64,000 bases of DNA from Zhengitettix transpicula. Its lineage: Eukaryota; Arthropoda; Insecta; Orthoptera; Tetrigidae. Every line of letters begins with the position of its first letter. Within the stretch, counting starts at the first letter, position 1. Both the position numbers and the translations under genes were made by a program. The stretch covers positions 78,598,532-78,662,531 of the forward strand of contig CM073591.1 in the NCBI GenBank assembly GCA_037074705.1, given 5' to 3'. Of this stretch, positions 34,717-47,749 are shown piece by piece. The notes below the pieces were generated by a model. The model was not told where the DNA came from, made no database searches, and saw only the letters and a program-made list of their open reading frames with translations.

Positions 34717-37700
34717 CTACAGAGGATTGCCAGGGATCCAGGTATTTAGAGGAATGGGGAAGTGTAGAGCATTAGCAAGAAGCAAATCTGCATGCAATTT
34801 AATTGTGACATTTATTAGAAGGCTTGATATTTTATTAGGATTAGAAGTTAATAATTAGAAAAATATGATCATTGAACTCAAGAGATTAAATAAGTTCATT
34901 GAAAAAATTCATGCACCATTGGCTCATCGTTCATGCTAAAAGTGACAATTTATTTAATTTTGCCCTTAAATTTTAAACCTCGAATAAATATGTTTATATT
35001 TCCTCTAACAACTTAAATTTATATTTTGTTTTACAAAATATGTATCAATAATATAATAAGGGTATATGATAATATGCATTAAATAGATTGTTATTATGAA
35101 GCTTTATAAGTTTTATTGGCACAATAACAAATTTCAAATCATAAAGTCAATATGATATGAAAATAGCACAAAACTTCTTCCAAGTACATTAAAAAATTTT
35201 CAAAGACAATGAAAATATGTATTTCCTGGAAACCAGTGGTGGTTTGTGCATATGTGCTCATGTGCTAACAGCACATAAATTAATTTAGGAAGAAATAATT
35301 TTTCTTAATTTTAAGAACCTCCATAGTAATTGTGTTTTAACACTGTAAATCTATGCTTTGATATTGAAAGCTTTAATCTCCCTGCCTTGCAGCACATTGC
35401 CTAAAGCAGCCATCTAGACAAGCAGTGCTGTACCACTTACAACACTGGATTTGGCGATTTAATTGCAACTGTGCCACCCATAAAGCTCAACAAACCTGTG
35501 CTATGATGCTGACAGCACAAGAAAACTGAGAACATGGCCACATCAGGTGAGATAACCAACAAAATTGAAATAAATTCAAACTATTTACTAATATAAATTA
35601 TAAATATTTTTAATTATTCCACATTTAATAATGAGAGACTATTGGAAATAATGTAGACAGAATTATAAATGTAGCATATTACATGCTGGGTCAGAGTATT
35701 GGTAACACTATCACTGATATATTTTTATTATTTTACATAGTTATCATCATAAAAATGGTTCTTTGGGGTGATGTAGCACATAATTTCTAAAACTCTAGAG
35801 CCGTCACAGCTGGAAACTTAATAATCTATCTTGCTTTCATGTAGTCATATAAAGATAACACTAACAAAAAATAAACCTATGATCTTTCGAAAGTATTTGA
35901 GAATTGATTATTGTATTTTTATTAGAAGAATTGAACTACTGAGATTTTACTGGAACTTCAAATTTATGGTTGGCCCCCACCCTCTTCCTTTTAAGTATCA
36001 GGACATGAAGAGTACCAATGAATGATTCATATCCTGGATGTAATTCATTTTGGGGACAAATAAAGATGAGAGTCCTACAAGATTCAGTTCTAGACCCATT
36101 TAATCTTTTTAAAATATATAACTAATTTACCAAAATTGATTAACCATTTTCTGATATAAACCATTTTCAGATAATTATTGATCAATTAATTGTTGTAGGA
36201 AAACAGATTTTACACAATTTCAAACTAAAACTGCTAGACTGCTGAATTTTGTTGCTTTAGGGTAACAAATTTGTGTAGTTCTAGATTCTTAAGATTATAT
36301 TTTAAAGTTTAAATACATTATGAAAAAAATATAGGTCAATTAGATATGCCATTAGAATAATGATAAATTGTAGTTCACCAAACATTATAAAATATTTGCA
36401 GAACAATGGTTTTCCCAGTGTAGATAAAATCTTCTCAGAATTCCAGCCAGATAAACTCTTTGATAGCAAGTGACATTTTGAAGACTGTCCATATTATCAT
36501 CATCTGACAAATACTTTATTCTTTAGAAAATAAGCTTACACAACATACATTTACTTATTATTTTCTGAGATAATTATTTGGAGAAAAAGAAAATTTTTAT
36601 TTTTCAAAAAAGGGTTGTTAGACATGTAAGGTAATACTTAAAAAATTGGACATTCTTCTCTTAAATGTTGGTACAAAGGGATATTTATCTCAGATTTTCA
36701 ATAAGGTCTATAGGATATGAACTAATATTAATAATATTATTATTTTGAAAAGAAAAATTTGTAGTCCAAACCAAAGCAATATAAGTTCAATGGCATGGAC
36801 TAGACAAAGTGCCATTTAATGAATAGAGATGTGTCTACAGTAAAAGTGGCCAATACCTCTAACATAGACACTCTCTTTGATATTATTATTAAATACTTGC
36901 ATTTATTTGAGTAAACTCTAGTTTTCTTACAGACAAATTTTAAAACAGTAAGGAGATTAGAGGAAATATCTTTCTTTATGTAAGCCAGAAATAATGAGGA
37001 ACAATCATAAATGATCAAATAATCACTTTGAGGGCAAAGTTAAATAAATATACTAATTATTTCCATAGAGCAATTTATATGAAAGATTTTTTTAATTAAG
37101 TATAAAAACTTTTACCTTTTTAAATACATGCATAAAATGCAGTTAAGATTAAAATTATTTAATCATGCAGCAAATCAATATTCTTACAAACATACCATTT
37201 TTCTTGCTAAAAGTGTGCATTTAGAACATTAAACGACATCACTTTCTATTAGCTAAATAAAGACAACTATGACTAAACTGGAATTAAATGCTTAAAATAC
37301 ATTTTTCATATAATACATAAGATGAAAACATTGACTTCAAAGGTTAACTGTTTTATTCTCAGGAGTAGATACTGTAAAGAAATTTCTTGACACAAAAATA
37401 TAGTTTGTTGTGGTAAAACTTCTACAATTATTTGAAAGCTCTTCACTGTGAATGGAGATTTTAAATGGTACACACAATAATTAAAATTAAAAGATTTCAC
37501 ACATTGTCATTTTTAAAATAATATGATATTTTATCAAAATGTAATACAACAAAGATACATTTATACTGACTTATAATGCATATGCATACATAATATAGTA
37601 TATATAAATGTTAGTGAACATATGTATATGTATGTATTTTGCACACATTCATACCACATTCTCTTAACCTACTAGAGTGCTAACAATGAAATTAACTTTT

Positions 37701-38685
37701 CCACCATTTTCATAAGTAATAAAAGCAGAACAAATCCAACAGCTTTAGAAATATTTACAGGTTTTAGATATAATGAAGTACTGTGTATCGTATTTACTAT
37801 CCAGAGTGAAAAAACAATGGAAGAAATATTTGATTTTTCCTAGTTTTAAAGCAATTGCACGATTTAATAAGATGGCCAGATTGAGTGTCACGTAAATCGT
37901 AATCAGTATGTTTGAAATTATTCCAATTAAGTAGTGTTTTTACAATCATGCATTATGAAACACACAAGAATGTTCTGAGAGTTACAGATTGATTCAAGAT
38001 AATGAGATATCTTACGTGACAAGGTAGACCTAATCCTGCTGTGTATTTTATACTATTTATGACATAAATGTTTCACTTTATTATTACTTTGGTTTGAAAA
38101 AAATTACAGATTGATTGAAAAGGCCATACAATACCTGACAGACACATGGGTGCCTAAAAATGTTATTTTTCTTGATATATATTTGGAGAACAAAAACTGA
38201 GATGAATTTGTTTTCTTACTTGATGTTTGAATTTGTTTGAAAAAATTAATGATTTTCCAGATAGGATTAAAGCAAATTTGTATATGATTATTTATAAGTG
38301 AATAATTTGTTAGGGGAGACTGAATCACAATTAAAATTCTTTAATTATATAGTTCTGATTATAGTTCCCTATCACTTTCAAAATCCAAAAAAAAGTCTTT
38401 AAATATTTATTAGAATGATATATTGATATAAATCAAACAAAAGAACATCTACTCTATACAATTAAATTGGAAAAGGGCCTATTTAGATAAATTGCATAAT
38501 TAAGATTATGCACATTACATATCACATATTCAGTAATTGGTAATATCCTATACTGTAATATCACTCATTTGCATCCATAATAGTAGTATAAAAAATTTGC
38601 CCATTTAAAGTATCTGTTGCATTACAATTGATAATTATCATTTTTCAGAAAAAAGCATTAATATTAATAAAAATTGCAAACATAC
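34717..38685 (-). other. Intron between exons 8 and 9
   Basis: About 4 kb. 35.23-35.56 kb is somewhat GC-richer and has repeated tgctaacagcaca/gctgacagcacaag motifs in inverted and direct form, perhaps an old DNA transposon. The rest is AT-rich, with no exon or element I recognise. Confidence 0.7.
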
Positions 38686-38805
38686 CACAATATGCTTCAT
38701 CTTCATCACTACCATCAGGACAATCATCTTGTCCATCACATCTTTGGGATTCACTGATGCAACGAGACTGATCAACACATCTGAACTCTGATGAGCGACA
38801 TTCTG
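38686..38805 (-). CDS. trol: LDLa exon 8
   Basis: This 120-bp exon has acceptor tatttcag and donor GTATGT, phase 1-1. The module starts [14 protein letters not shown] and ends [15 protein letters not shown]. It is a canonical LDLa with the full Ca box and two extra residues before Cys6. Confidence 0.92.
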
Positions 38806-39757
38806 CTGAAATAAATAATTACTTTAGACCACTCTAAAATTAAAACAAATGTAAAAATTTTGTAAAATTGGGTCTTACATTTTTAATTACATGTTGGCAT
38901 ATATGAGTCAATAATTTTGCCCATTTTGTTATATTTTCAATTAGAGAAAAAATAAGATATTAGACATGAAGAAGAAAGAAAACTTTATGCAGAAATATAT
39001 ATACTAGAAAACTAAAATAAACACAATAAGAAAACACTACAATAACCTCTAACAGTGGATTATATCTACTACTTATTAGTGATCATGCAAATTACTAGTA
39101 AGTAAGATTATTACAATAAAAACATAAGAAAACTTATGAAGCACCTTCATGCACATGTAAGCAGTAGGTATTATTAATTTGCAACCCAGTATGCTGTAAG
39201 TAAAATACTGATATAATTGGTGTTACTATAAAACATTGAACAGAAAACACACAGTTCAGCCATTTTATTTGGTAAACATAATATATTTTAAACTAAACAA
39301 ATAAAAGAAATAATTCATTGAACTTTCAATTGTCCAAATTTATTTTAGGTCTGTATAAAGTTTTTCTATTTTAAGTAAGTGGCTAGAAACCTAACTCAAC
39401 TTAAACACACAGGAAGCAACCTTATGGAAATGATCAGTCTTAATGAGGTAGTTATGAGATAGAAAGCAAAGACTAAATAAATTAGTTACCTACATTATTT
39501 TCAAATCTAAAGAAGCAGTAATTTGTCTAAAAAACATTTCATAAACAAAATTTATCTAAGGCATAAATAGTTACAACACTAATTATGGTTTAAAGATGTT
39601 TACAGATAAGTTGTCATAAATTTAATATTTTTCACTACTGAAGAAAGAGATTCAAATTTTCAACAGGTTAGATCACTGCACCAGTCCATAGAATGTGATG
39701 TATGGTAATAATAAGGCTCAAAGGAAGTGTATTCGTGAAATGGCAAGTAAATTTTAC
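38806..39757 (-). other. Intron between exons 7 and 8
   Basis: About 0.95 kb of AT-rich sequence; nothing recognisable. Confidence 0.8.
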
Positions 39758-39925
39758 CACATCCCCACTCATCTGCACGATCTGCACAGTCTGCTACACC
39801 ATTGCACCGTTGATCTAAGCTGAGACAGCGGCCATCATTACATCGAAACTGGTCACTATGGCAAGAAGGAGGCCCTTCACTTGTGCCATTATTTTTGCCT
39901 CTATCATCTGTATCAGAAGGTGTCA
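39758..39925 (-). CDS. trol: LDLa exon 7 with Ser/Thr-rich linker
   Basis: This is the longest exon of the array, 168 bp, with acceptor acccag and donor GTAAAA, phase 1-1. The first ~20 residues are a polar linker (begins TPSDTDDRGKNNGTSEG) with an N-glycosylation sequon NGT. It is followed by one LDLa module, CHSDQFRCNDGRC to ADRADEWGC. Ala replaces Ser in the acidic box (DRADE). Linkers like this separate LDLa groups in perlecan-type proteins. Confidence 0.9.
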
Positions 39926-40147
39926 CTGGGTGGGTTTTAACAACAAATGTTCATGTCATGATCTATAATTTCACTATTCATTATATCTACATTGTTTCAT
40001 TGCAATGTTCGGAACATTAATCATTATTGATAACTATTATTTCTATTTAATAATCATACAAATATTAAAATAAAAGAGGAATTAAAAAAATTACTAACTC
40101 AAGAATGTATTAACTATAAATTACACATGTTAGAGAGTATGTCTGTG

Positions 40148-40149
<2 letters not shown>

Positions 40150-40205
<56 letters not shown>
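40150..40205. repeat. (TA)n microsatellite
   Basis: A TA run followed by (CA)5. Confidence 0.98.
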
Positions 40206-40214
<9 letters not shown>

Positions 40215-40360
40215 TTAATTAAATAACACATTTAGATAGGAAAGAGAGAGAGCGAAGTTGACTTACCCGAAATCAACAGTTGGTTCAGTCAGTGCAAGAA
40301 CTGCTGATTTCCGGTACGTCGGCTACCCTGTCTCTCTTAACTATCAAACTGTTTGTACAT
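40215..40360. mobile_element. Short complete family-1 TIR element
   Basis: The left arm is aataacacatttagatagga … gacttacccgaaatcaacag; the right arm is ctgctgatttccggtacgtc … tctctcttaactatc. The arms nearly meet, giving an almost fully palindromic 145-bp unit. Confidence 0.7.
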
Positions 40361-40439
40361 ACATACATATATATGTAAATGTGACTAACGATGTGCCATT
40401 GTCACAATAACTGAGATTGCAAAGACATAGTCAGTGTCT

Positions 40440-40558
40440 TACTTGATTTTCAGAGGCTTCTTCAGGAAAGAGAGTTGAATTACATGCACTGGCCAGCACC
40501 TGAGCTTCAATTTCAGGTAATCCATCTACTATGGCTTTTTCCTTTCCATACCGATTAT

Positions 40559-40592
<34 letters not shown>
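40440..40592 (+). repeat. Family-2 right half plus (TA)n
   Basis: It reads cttcttcaggaaagagagtt … cttcaatttcaggtaatcc … ctttttcctttccatacc, followed by (TA)16 at 40560-40592. Confidence 0.7.
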
Positions 40593-40597
<5 letters not shown>

Positions 40598-41394
40598 CTG
40601 TCTTTCTGTGTGTGTGTGTGTGTAATAGAGGAGAACAAAAATAATCTATTCAATTTTGGAGGAGATGACATTTCACATAAAAATACACTTGCTCTCTGTC
40701 TATTTCTCTTTCACACGCACACAGAATAAACTGTTGTCCCAATAAAAAATAATTGATTGAAATTCTTATTGAAAAAAGCACTTTGAATGACTGAATTATT
40801 TCTAGTGGAACAACCAAAATTCAGTGAAATCTCAGCACAAAATCTTGATAAATTTTGTTTTGTAGAGTATACCTTCAGTAATTTATGAGAATGACAAGTT
40901 TCTGCAAACAATTACATTTTTGTCAACATAAGCATTTAGTGTGCAAATAGATTATTTTGACATTTGCATTTTGAAGCAATTGCCAACAAAGGAACACTTC
41001 TTTAATACCATTATTTCTTATAATAAGAGTCACCCTCTTGTTGTTTCTTCCCATTTTGATAACAGCCCCCTTTTTTCATTCATAATGTCTTTCAAAAAGC
41101 ATCTATTATCCATTCTTTTCTTGCCCACTATTAACATAACTAGAATCCTCCACAAATATTTTCAGCTGCTGATTTCATTGAGGTACTTAAAATTATGCAG
41201 TGACTCAGACGACCCATTGAAATATTCAATGTTTGTCTATTCACTACTCAACTGCTTTAAGATAACTATCAATAAGTATCTTCCCAGCATTCTCTTAGAG
41301 AAATACAAATTCTCATGAGTGAAATGTCACAGTTTTTTTTTATTTCTTCCACTTACTGTTATATATGTTGTATGCAGAAAACATATAAAAATTA

Positions 41395-41640
41395 TTGATA
41401 TGGACAGGAAAGATGGAGAATCATTGTTTTACCTGAAATTGAAGGCTAGTGTTGGCATGTTAATCAGAAAGAAACATTTAAATTTTAAAAGGGGCAAGGT
41501 CCATTCTTCAGTAAACAATACTACACCCCATGCCAAGCCACCAAGTGGTTGACTGACACAAGGTGCTCTACTTTCTTCTGAACAAAACCAACAACTCTTT
41601 TCTCTCCCTCTCTCAAGGAAAGGTCACAACAATGGTAAAA
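41395..41640. repeat. Diverged family-2/3 TIR copy
   Basis: The left arm is tattgatatggacaggaaag … gttttacctgaaattgaagg. The centre has ccattcttcagtaaacaatactacaccc. The right part is cttttctctccctctctcaagg. The arms are only partly preserved. Confidence 0.5.
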
Positions 41641-41704
41641 TAATGGAATGACACATACATATATACATATTTTACACACACAAATAAATTAATATATATA
41701 TATA

Positions 41705-42034
41705 ATGTTAGGAACTAATTTGGTGATTTGCAGTCACATTCGATCTTGGATAGTGAGGAGGTATAGAAATAAATAGGAGAAATAGGATATTTATATAGTG
41801 AGGAAGGATAGAAATAAATAGGAGAAATAGGAGGATTATGCTTTTTATGTGAATACATATGCTCAGGCATAGAATCACGCAAAGAAAAATGTGTTCAAAG
41901 CAGGGAGTGCGTGATTCTATAACTAAGTATATGAATTCACATAAAGAGCGTAATCATCCTATTTCTCTTATTTATTTCTATCCTTCATCACCATCCAAGA
42001 TTGAATGTGACTCCAAATCACCAAATTAGTTCCT
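41705..42034. mobile_element. TIR element with long arms (about 330 bp)
   Basis: The outer arms are aggaactaatttggtgattt and its reverse complement aaatcaccaaattagttcct. Pairing continues inward for over 100 bp through gatcttggatagtgagg/ccatccaagattg and aaataggagaaataggat/atcctatttctctta. The centre is gcataatcacgcaaagaaaaatg…agcagggagtgcgtgattc. An internal duplication of the left arm is present (ggaggtatagaaataaatag / ggaaggatagaaataaatag). No coding. Confidence 0.85.
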
Positions 42035-42360
42035 ATGAAAGATGCAATTCAATGCTACAAAGTCATTTAAGACATAGACTATTTCTATTAGCCAAATACA
42101 GTTCAAAACAAAGAAAAAGAAAAGCAACCATGACTATAGAATGTAGTTTGTTGTGGAGCTAATTAGTGCAATTAATTATTATCATAAAATAAAATTTACA
42201 ACATATAATACTACTTTATAACTTTATACTGAAATGGTCACATACAGTTAAAAAAGAGGATCTGAAAAAGTGTTTTTGGAACTTGTATAAAATGTTCATC
42301 AATTTATTTGTTATGAAGCATAAAATTCAGAAAAATACTTTGAAACAATATTTTACCAAC

Positions 42361-42483
42361 CCATAGATTGGCAGTCTTCTTCATCTGAACCATCAAAGCA
42401 GTCCTGGATACCATTACATCTGAGTGATCCATAGATACAAAATGCATCATGGCATTGGAACTCGTTCTTTGCACAGGCATTTT
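42361..42483 (-). CDS. trol: LDLa exon 6
   Basis: This 123-bp exon has a good acceptor, ttatcag. The module starts [13 protein letters not shown] and ends [16 protein letters not shown], a complete LDLa with DGSDE. The phase-1 donor would be the weak GTTGGT at 42360. A stronger-looking GTAAAA lies 4 bp downstream but would give phase 2 and break the frame into the next exon, so the exact 3' end is less certain than in the other exons. Confidence 0.85.
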
Positions 42484-43715
42484 CTGATAAGGTAAATTAT
42501 TTAAATATTTCTTTTGACAAGTAGAATGCCATAGCTTCAAGTCAACTTAATGATAGAAGATAGATTTTTTCTGGGAGGAATATAAAATGTGTGATAAAAA
42601 ACCCCTAAATTAGGCCGAGGACTGCTGAATTTAAAACAACAAATTAATGGTAATTTTGTAGTCGTGAGTTAAGAAGAAAGATTACTATAAATATTACATT
42701 TCTTCTAGAAGTACAAAACTACTAAATCACTTGCAGAAATCTTAGGTAATTATAAAAAAAATATTAAGATGAAACTGAATGAAATAAAAAAAACTGGAAG
42801 AGATTTTTATAAAGAAAAGAATTACTTTTTGTAAATATATGTTATCCATTCATATATAAAATCTTAAGCTGGCATTAGGAAAGGAATAAAAAATCATATA
42901 ATGAAAATATGATAGCAAATACAAATGTTAAGGTTTGCCTAATTTTGAAAAATAAATTAAAAACTATCAATAAACTGAATTCAAATGCTTGTGTAGAAAT
43001 GAAACAAACAAAACATATAGTTATTGTTCATATAAAAAGAAACACAAACATATTTAATGTAGAAATTGTTTCCAGTTAAATAAATATGTGAAAGAGTTTT
43101 GTTATTTAGGGAGAAAAGAAGATATCTGATGATAGTAGAATCTAAAAGGTTAAAAATACAAGTTTACAACACTGGGAACAGAAACTGAAGAAAAGTTTTA
43201 GAGACCAAAATAAAAGCCTGTAAACTCTAAAAATGATAAAATAAAATACATTGAAATATTAAATGGCCAGACAAGCAAATAATTAGAAATATTTCTAAAA
43301 TATTGAAGGACGAAGGAACATTCTGAAAAGAAGACATTTGAACTTATAGACATACAGATTCACACGAAGAGGTTTTCAAAATTTAGAGAGTATAGTGAAG
43401 GGTACATACTGCAGAAGAATTTATTTGCAACAACACAAAAATTTTCAAATATAAATAAACTTAATATCTAAGAATAAAAGAATTAGTATCAAGAAAGGCA
43501 ATAAATTAATGTCAAAAACAAAGGAGGTTTGAAAAAAATCAAATTTTATTTTTATTCTATTATTAAAGTGGTTTATTTTTTATTTAAAAAATATGTATTC
43601 CACCTACACAAATAGTAAATATCATAAAAAGAAAACTTATTCCACTTAGAACAAATTTAACATATAGTGTAAACTTTCATGTATTAGTTATAAGTATAAA
43701 ATAACTAAAAAATGG

Positions 43716-43717
<2 letters not shown>

Positions 43718-43762
<45 letters not shown>
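43718..43762. repeat. (TA)n microsatellite
   Basis: A pure TA run of about 45 bp. Confidence 0.98.
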
Positions 43763-43765
<3 letters not shown>

Positions 43766-43774
43766 AGATTAGGA

Positions 43775-43865
43775 TAGAAAAATCTCAACAGGACTGGGAA
43801 TCAAACCCAGTATCACCAGTTTAGTAAATTTTAGGTGAGGCTGCGGTCAATTGACCATGTAGTAA
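43775..43865 (-). mobile_element. SINE-like fragment
   Basis: On the minus strand a B-box-like gggtttgattcccagtcctg is followed by ttgagatttttctatcc. The same tail (tctggttgagattta) follows the SINE-like repeat at 30.9 kb. Confidence 0.4.
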
Positions 43866-44329
43866 AAAGTAGACACCAAATAAGAAAAATAGGCAATGTA
43901 CACTGACAAAATAATCCAATAATTACACGCAATACTTAAATGTCAGAATTAGTATGAAATTATTTTCAAATTAAAAATTGAATGAAAATACAGGAATTTG
44001 GATTATGCATTTCATTTTTTCTGCAAGACCACTAATGCTAAATATATAAAACTTCTAGAAAAATATGCTTTTTTTCATTTTATGTTTATTTATGGAGGCT
44101 TTTTTTAAATTTTCATTGCATTTTCAAGAATACACAGATTTCTTAACTATATAGAGGACATATTATTTAAAAATTAATGTTGTTGAAAAATAGCTCAACT
44201 GAAAATAAATTCACTATATTATTCTGTCAAATAGAATGATAATGATGGGAAAATGCAGTTGAGTGAGCCAGGCAATACACTATACTTCCATAAAATATTT
44301 AAATTTATGAATAAATAAATATACAGCCT

Positions 44330-44915
44330 TGAGCCAGAAAATTATACTGTTTATTATTATCAGTTAGATTGATATTATTTATACCTTTGTTTTTTGTGTA
44401 TAATTTTAAACCATTTCAGCATGGGAGGTGAGGACTCTTAGAGGTGAGGGTGAAGTGGCGTTCCATAAAAATTACGCAAAAACAACCAAGATTCGAGACC
44501 AATCAGCGTTATGGATATCGCTGAGTTTATTTATGACAACAGGGCAATGGCAGTGGGAGAGGCAGGGCAGAGGTGGATGGGAGTACAAATTTGCAAACAT
44601 GTTAAACAGCTGATTTTTGCATCGAATACATTTATGGTAGTTACTAAGTTTAATTATGACATTCAACTTGCCTGTTAACTCCCCCAAGTGGGGGTGGACG
44701 GGAGTAGAAATTTTCTAAAATGTTAAAACAGTTGATATATTAATCAAATGAAACATTTTCTGGGTCAATGAGTTCAACTCCTTTCCAATGGGTGGTAAGC
44801 ATATTTATGAATAGGGGTTGAGGTGTTTACATAAAACTAACACAAAATCAAACGTGATTGGAGTCAAGTTGGGGGTTATGGATATATGATAACCTGGACA
44901 ATGCTGGGCACTCAG
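44330..44915 (+). mobile_element. Helitron-like repeat units
   Basis: It contains the same blocks as the 10.2-11.15 kb cluster (agattgatattatttatacc…ttttaaaccatttcagcatggga; ggagtcaagttgggggttatgga; acctggacaatgctgggcact). The terminal CTAGT is lost. Confidence 0.45.
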
Positions 44916-44917
44916 TT

Positions 44918-45075
44918 AATAATAAAAATAGCCAAATACAGACAAAAGAAATGATGATATAAATACCACACAATGTTTCTGGAATCTAAAGAAAGGAACA
45001 AGGTTTCTAGAAATATATTTATATTATCAGTTTTTTGTTTGTATTTGGCTATATTTCTTATTATTAATTGTCTAT
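44918..45075. mobile_element. TIR element, family B
   Basis: The left arm is aataataaaaatagccaaatacagacaaaagaaatg; the right arm is ttttgtttgtatttggctatatttcttattatt. The centre is short and carries ggaacaaggtttctagaaa. Confidence 0.75.
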
Positions 45076-45525
45076 TATATCTATTACAGGAAACCAAAAC
45101 TTTTTGTAACACAAAATAGTTCCAATGTTGTAATCCTTAATAATTAAATTTTGGCTGAGAAATTTCATGAAAGTTGTTTATATTATATTTTGAAAATATT
45201 AATCAAATTATAATACGTAAAATTTTAAATTGTTTGCAATTAAGTTATGATTTTACAATAAAAAATTTGTAGCAAATAATGGACATCAAATTTTTCTTTT
45301 CATCTCCTTAATAATGAGTTTGAAACATACTAACTATGTAAATATAATTAGAATACTTTTACTCAGCTTCAAGAATTTTAATAAAAACGTTGTTCACAAG
45401 ATATCCATAATTGTAGGAAATTGGACAAAATTCAAAGTAGTAATGTCAGTGCAGCATTGCCTATATGATTTTCAAAAATGTTAGTAAACCAGAGATAATG
45501 TATTTATATATAAAAAAATGCATAC

Positions 45526-45633
45526 GACAATCAATTTCGTCACTTCCATCTTGGCATTGGTTGAAACCATCACATCGATTGACTGCGGAAATGCAGAAGC
45601 CATTGCCACATTTAAAATCATGTTCTCCACATG
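45526..45633 (-). CDS. trol: LDLa exon 5
   Basis: This 108-bp exon has acceptor tttcttacag and donor GTATGC, phase 1-1. The module starts [13 protein letters not shown] and ends [16 protein letters not shown]. Gln replaces the usual Asp just before Cys5, and the DGSDE box is intact. Only one residue precedes Cys1, so there is almost no linker to the module encoded by exon 4. Confidence 0.9.
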
Positions 45634-45794
45634 CTGTAAGAAATATAAAACCCTTGGGAATGTATGCACATTTCTTAGCAAAGCAACTTTAATATTTTTT
45701 GTTAATAACAATTCTCAATATGCAATTAACTGTTAACATTTACCAACTTATAAATACACACACACACTTAAGCAAATTGTATGATGTCAAATAA

Positions 45795-46030
45795 AATAAC
45801 ACATTTAGATACGAAAGAGAGACAGCAAAGTTGACTTACCTGAATGAACAGTTCATCCATTCAGGCTGAGGAGTGAAAATATTGTTACAAATTATTGAGG
45901 GCATGAGCTCCCTTCATCAGGAAGGAAGGTCTGAACTGTGTGCCAGCTGGGCATTTATTGACAAATGCAAATTAAGGTGCATCAGCCATTAGGCAGCAAC
46001 AATCAACACCAAAGGAATGTTAAGGATTTT
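45795..46030 (-). repeat. Penelope-linked terminal repeat (family 1)
   Basis: From the right it matches the Penelope-like 3' end at 9.85-10.04 kb (gattgttgctgcctaatggctgatgcacc; cacagttcagaccttccttcc) and ends gttcattcag|gtaagtcaac on the minus strand, followed by the gaaagagag tract. It is in sense orientation to the host gene. Confidence 0.65.
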
Positions 46031-47607
46031 AATATGAACACAAGTAAGGACGTGAAGTATGCATACAGGAAAGAGAGACAATCTCACAGCATCCTTAGTT
46101 AGTTTGTAGCCAACCCAACATGAACATACTGTCCTGTCAACGCTTAACATGATCATTACTATTTACTCTGCTGATTCAAACTATTGATTTAAGATCCAGG
46201 TGCATATATTGTAACATGACAATCATTTATGTAGTGTTTGCCTTTGTCAGTATCCTTTGTGTCATGGCACAATTGTTGGGGTGTGCTGGAATTCTGGCAG
46301 ATTGGAATGGTCAGTTACTTGGTAGCACTCGTGCAGGAAAGTTAGCAGTAAAACTCAAAGGGAAGCTCAAATAATGTGGAGCTGATAATTGAAAAGAACA
46401 ATTACGGATTATGTAATTCAGTCCGCAAGACACTGTTGATAAATTAAGCCACACCCTCAGATATATATAAAATAATAAAATTATTTAAGAAAGTTTTGAT
46501 AATATCTTTAAATAAAAATGTATCTGGCACCCTAATTATTGAGGAACTTTGAGAGGACTAGATGAATTGTCAAACTTAAAGTAGTATATGTTACATTTTG
46601 TCCCCAAAACTCGAGGGGCAAAAACTGGGCTGAGAACAATGATCTACATTATGTTGCCCAAACATGTGGTGCCAAAAATAATCTGTTGCTGATATTTATA
46701 CTCTGCAACTGAAGGAGGAGGGGTCAGTTTGGAGGCTGTGGTTAAACAAGAGAGATAGAGATCAGTGTAAGGTGTTACATACTTACTGTTCCGTGATTTG
46801 ATTCAGATGGACTGTTCCAGGAAATTTTATTGTGTGTATTTTGGTGGATATCTCATCATGAGGACTGTGTGGACTTAGCTGTGAAAACTGTAAGACCAAA
46901 TTCATAGTTAGCCTGTATAATACTTTCATTCTTTAGCAACTTTATGCACAGTCAAATTAAGATGCTCTGTTATTGAACTTCTAAAACTGATGAAAATTGT
47001 GAATTTTTTCTGATGCCCAAATTATCTGCTTTGAATTAACTTTGTTTGTGAATGGTTTGAATAAATGTGTTATCATTGAAATTTTGTAATTCTAATACTA
47101 CATTCTGTTGAATGTTAAATTCTGTTGTCACAACTTTGTAATCAATCTGGCAACACATTCTTTCTCTGTACGTTTCGGCAACACTGCTGTACGAGTGTAG
47201 TCCCTGTAGCATGTCGCCAGATATGTGCAATGTTTGTATCTTTCTTAAATTAATAAAAAAACAATCTACATTCCATGATGATATAAAAATATATTAAATG
47301 AACTTTTCAATACTGTATGTGTCCAGAAAGACAGCTCAGAAGGCATAACAGATGATGTCTAGCATATCTTTATTATTAATCATAATCATGAATAATATAT
47401 TATATTGATCATCACAATATATATACAAGCCCAACTGGAACACGGTTCAGACCTATTTCTGACTCATCCCCTGTCAATTTATGCTGGGTCATCTGTCTCT
47501 CTTTCCTGTCCAAATGAGTTAATCAATTATACATACAATGATACATCCTGAAATCCCTTTATGAAGTTAGTATGTCTAAACTGTGTAGAAATGAAATTCA
47601 TATTTTT

Positions 47608-47665
47608 GAGAACCTTCAGTAGGATAGGTCTGAACTGTTCAGACCTACTATCCTGATGAAGGTCC
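47608..47665. repeat. Palindrome at repeat junction
   Basis: The arms ccttcagtaggataggtctgaac and gttcagacctactatcctgatgaagg are near-perfect reverse complements meeting head to head. Each is the inner core of a family-1 repeat, so two copies appear joined in inverted orientation. Confidence 0.8.
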
Positions 47666-47749
47666 ATGAAAATTAGAAATTTTATATCTGCACAGCCTGA
47701 TTTGTCTATTGTTTAAATATAAGTCTCCCTGCCTTTCTTTCCTATCCAA

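Larger units (their letters stand above)
39926..42360 (-). other. Intron between exons 6 and 7
   Basis: About 2.4 kb, with TIR elements and TA arrays at 40.15-40.6 kb, a family-2-like copy at 41395-41640 and a long TIR element at 41705-42034. 40.7-41.35 kb shows nothing I can name. Confidence 0.75.
42484..45525 (-). other. Intron between exons 5 and 6
   Basis: About 3 kb. It holds a (TA)n array (43718-43762), a SINE-like repeat, Helitron-like repeats and a family-B TIR element. 42.55-43.7 kb is featureless AT-rich sequence. Confidence 0.75.

Noticed and set aside
34592..34741. Plus-strand exon (acceptor tttttgcag, donor GTATTT) overlapping exon 9
   Set aside because: All three plus-strand frames contain stops between these sites, while the minus strand is open in the expected phase.
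47036..47230. Small minus frame in a GC-richer part of the intron
   Set aside because: No domain and no splice consensus in a usable phase; flanked by repeat sequence.
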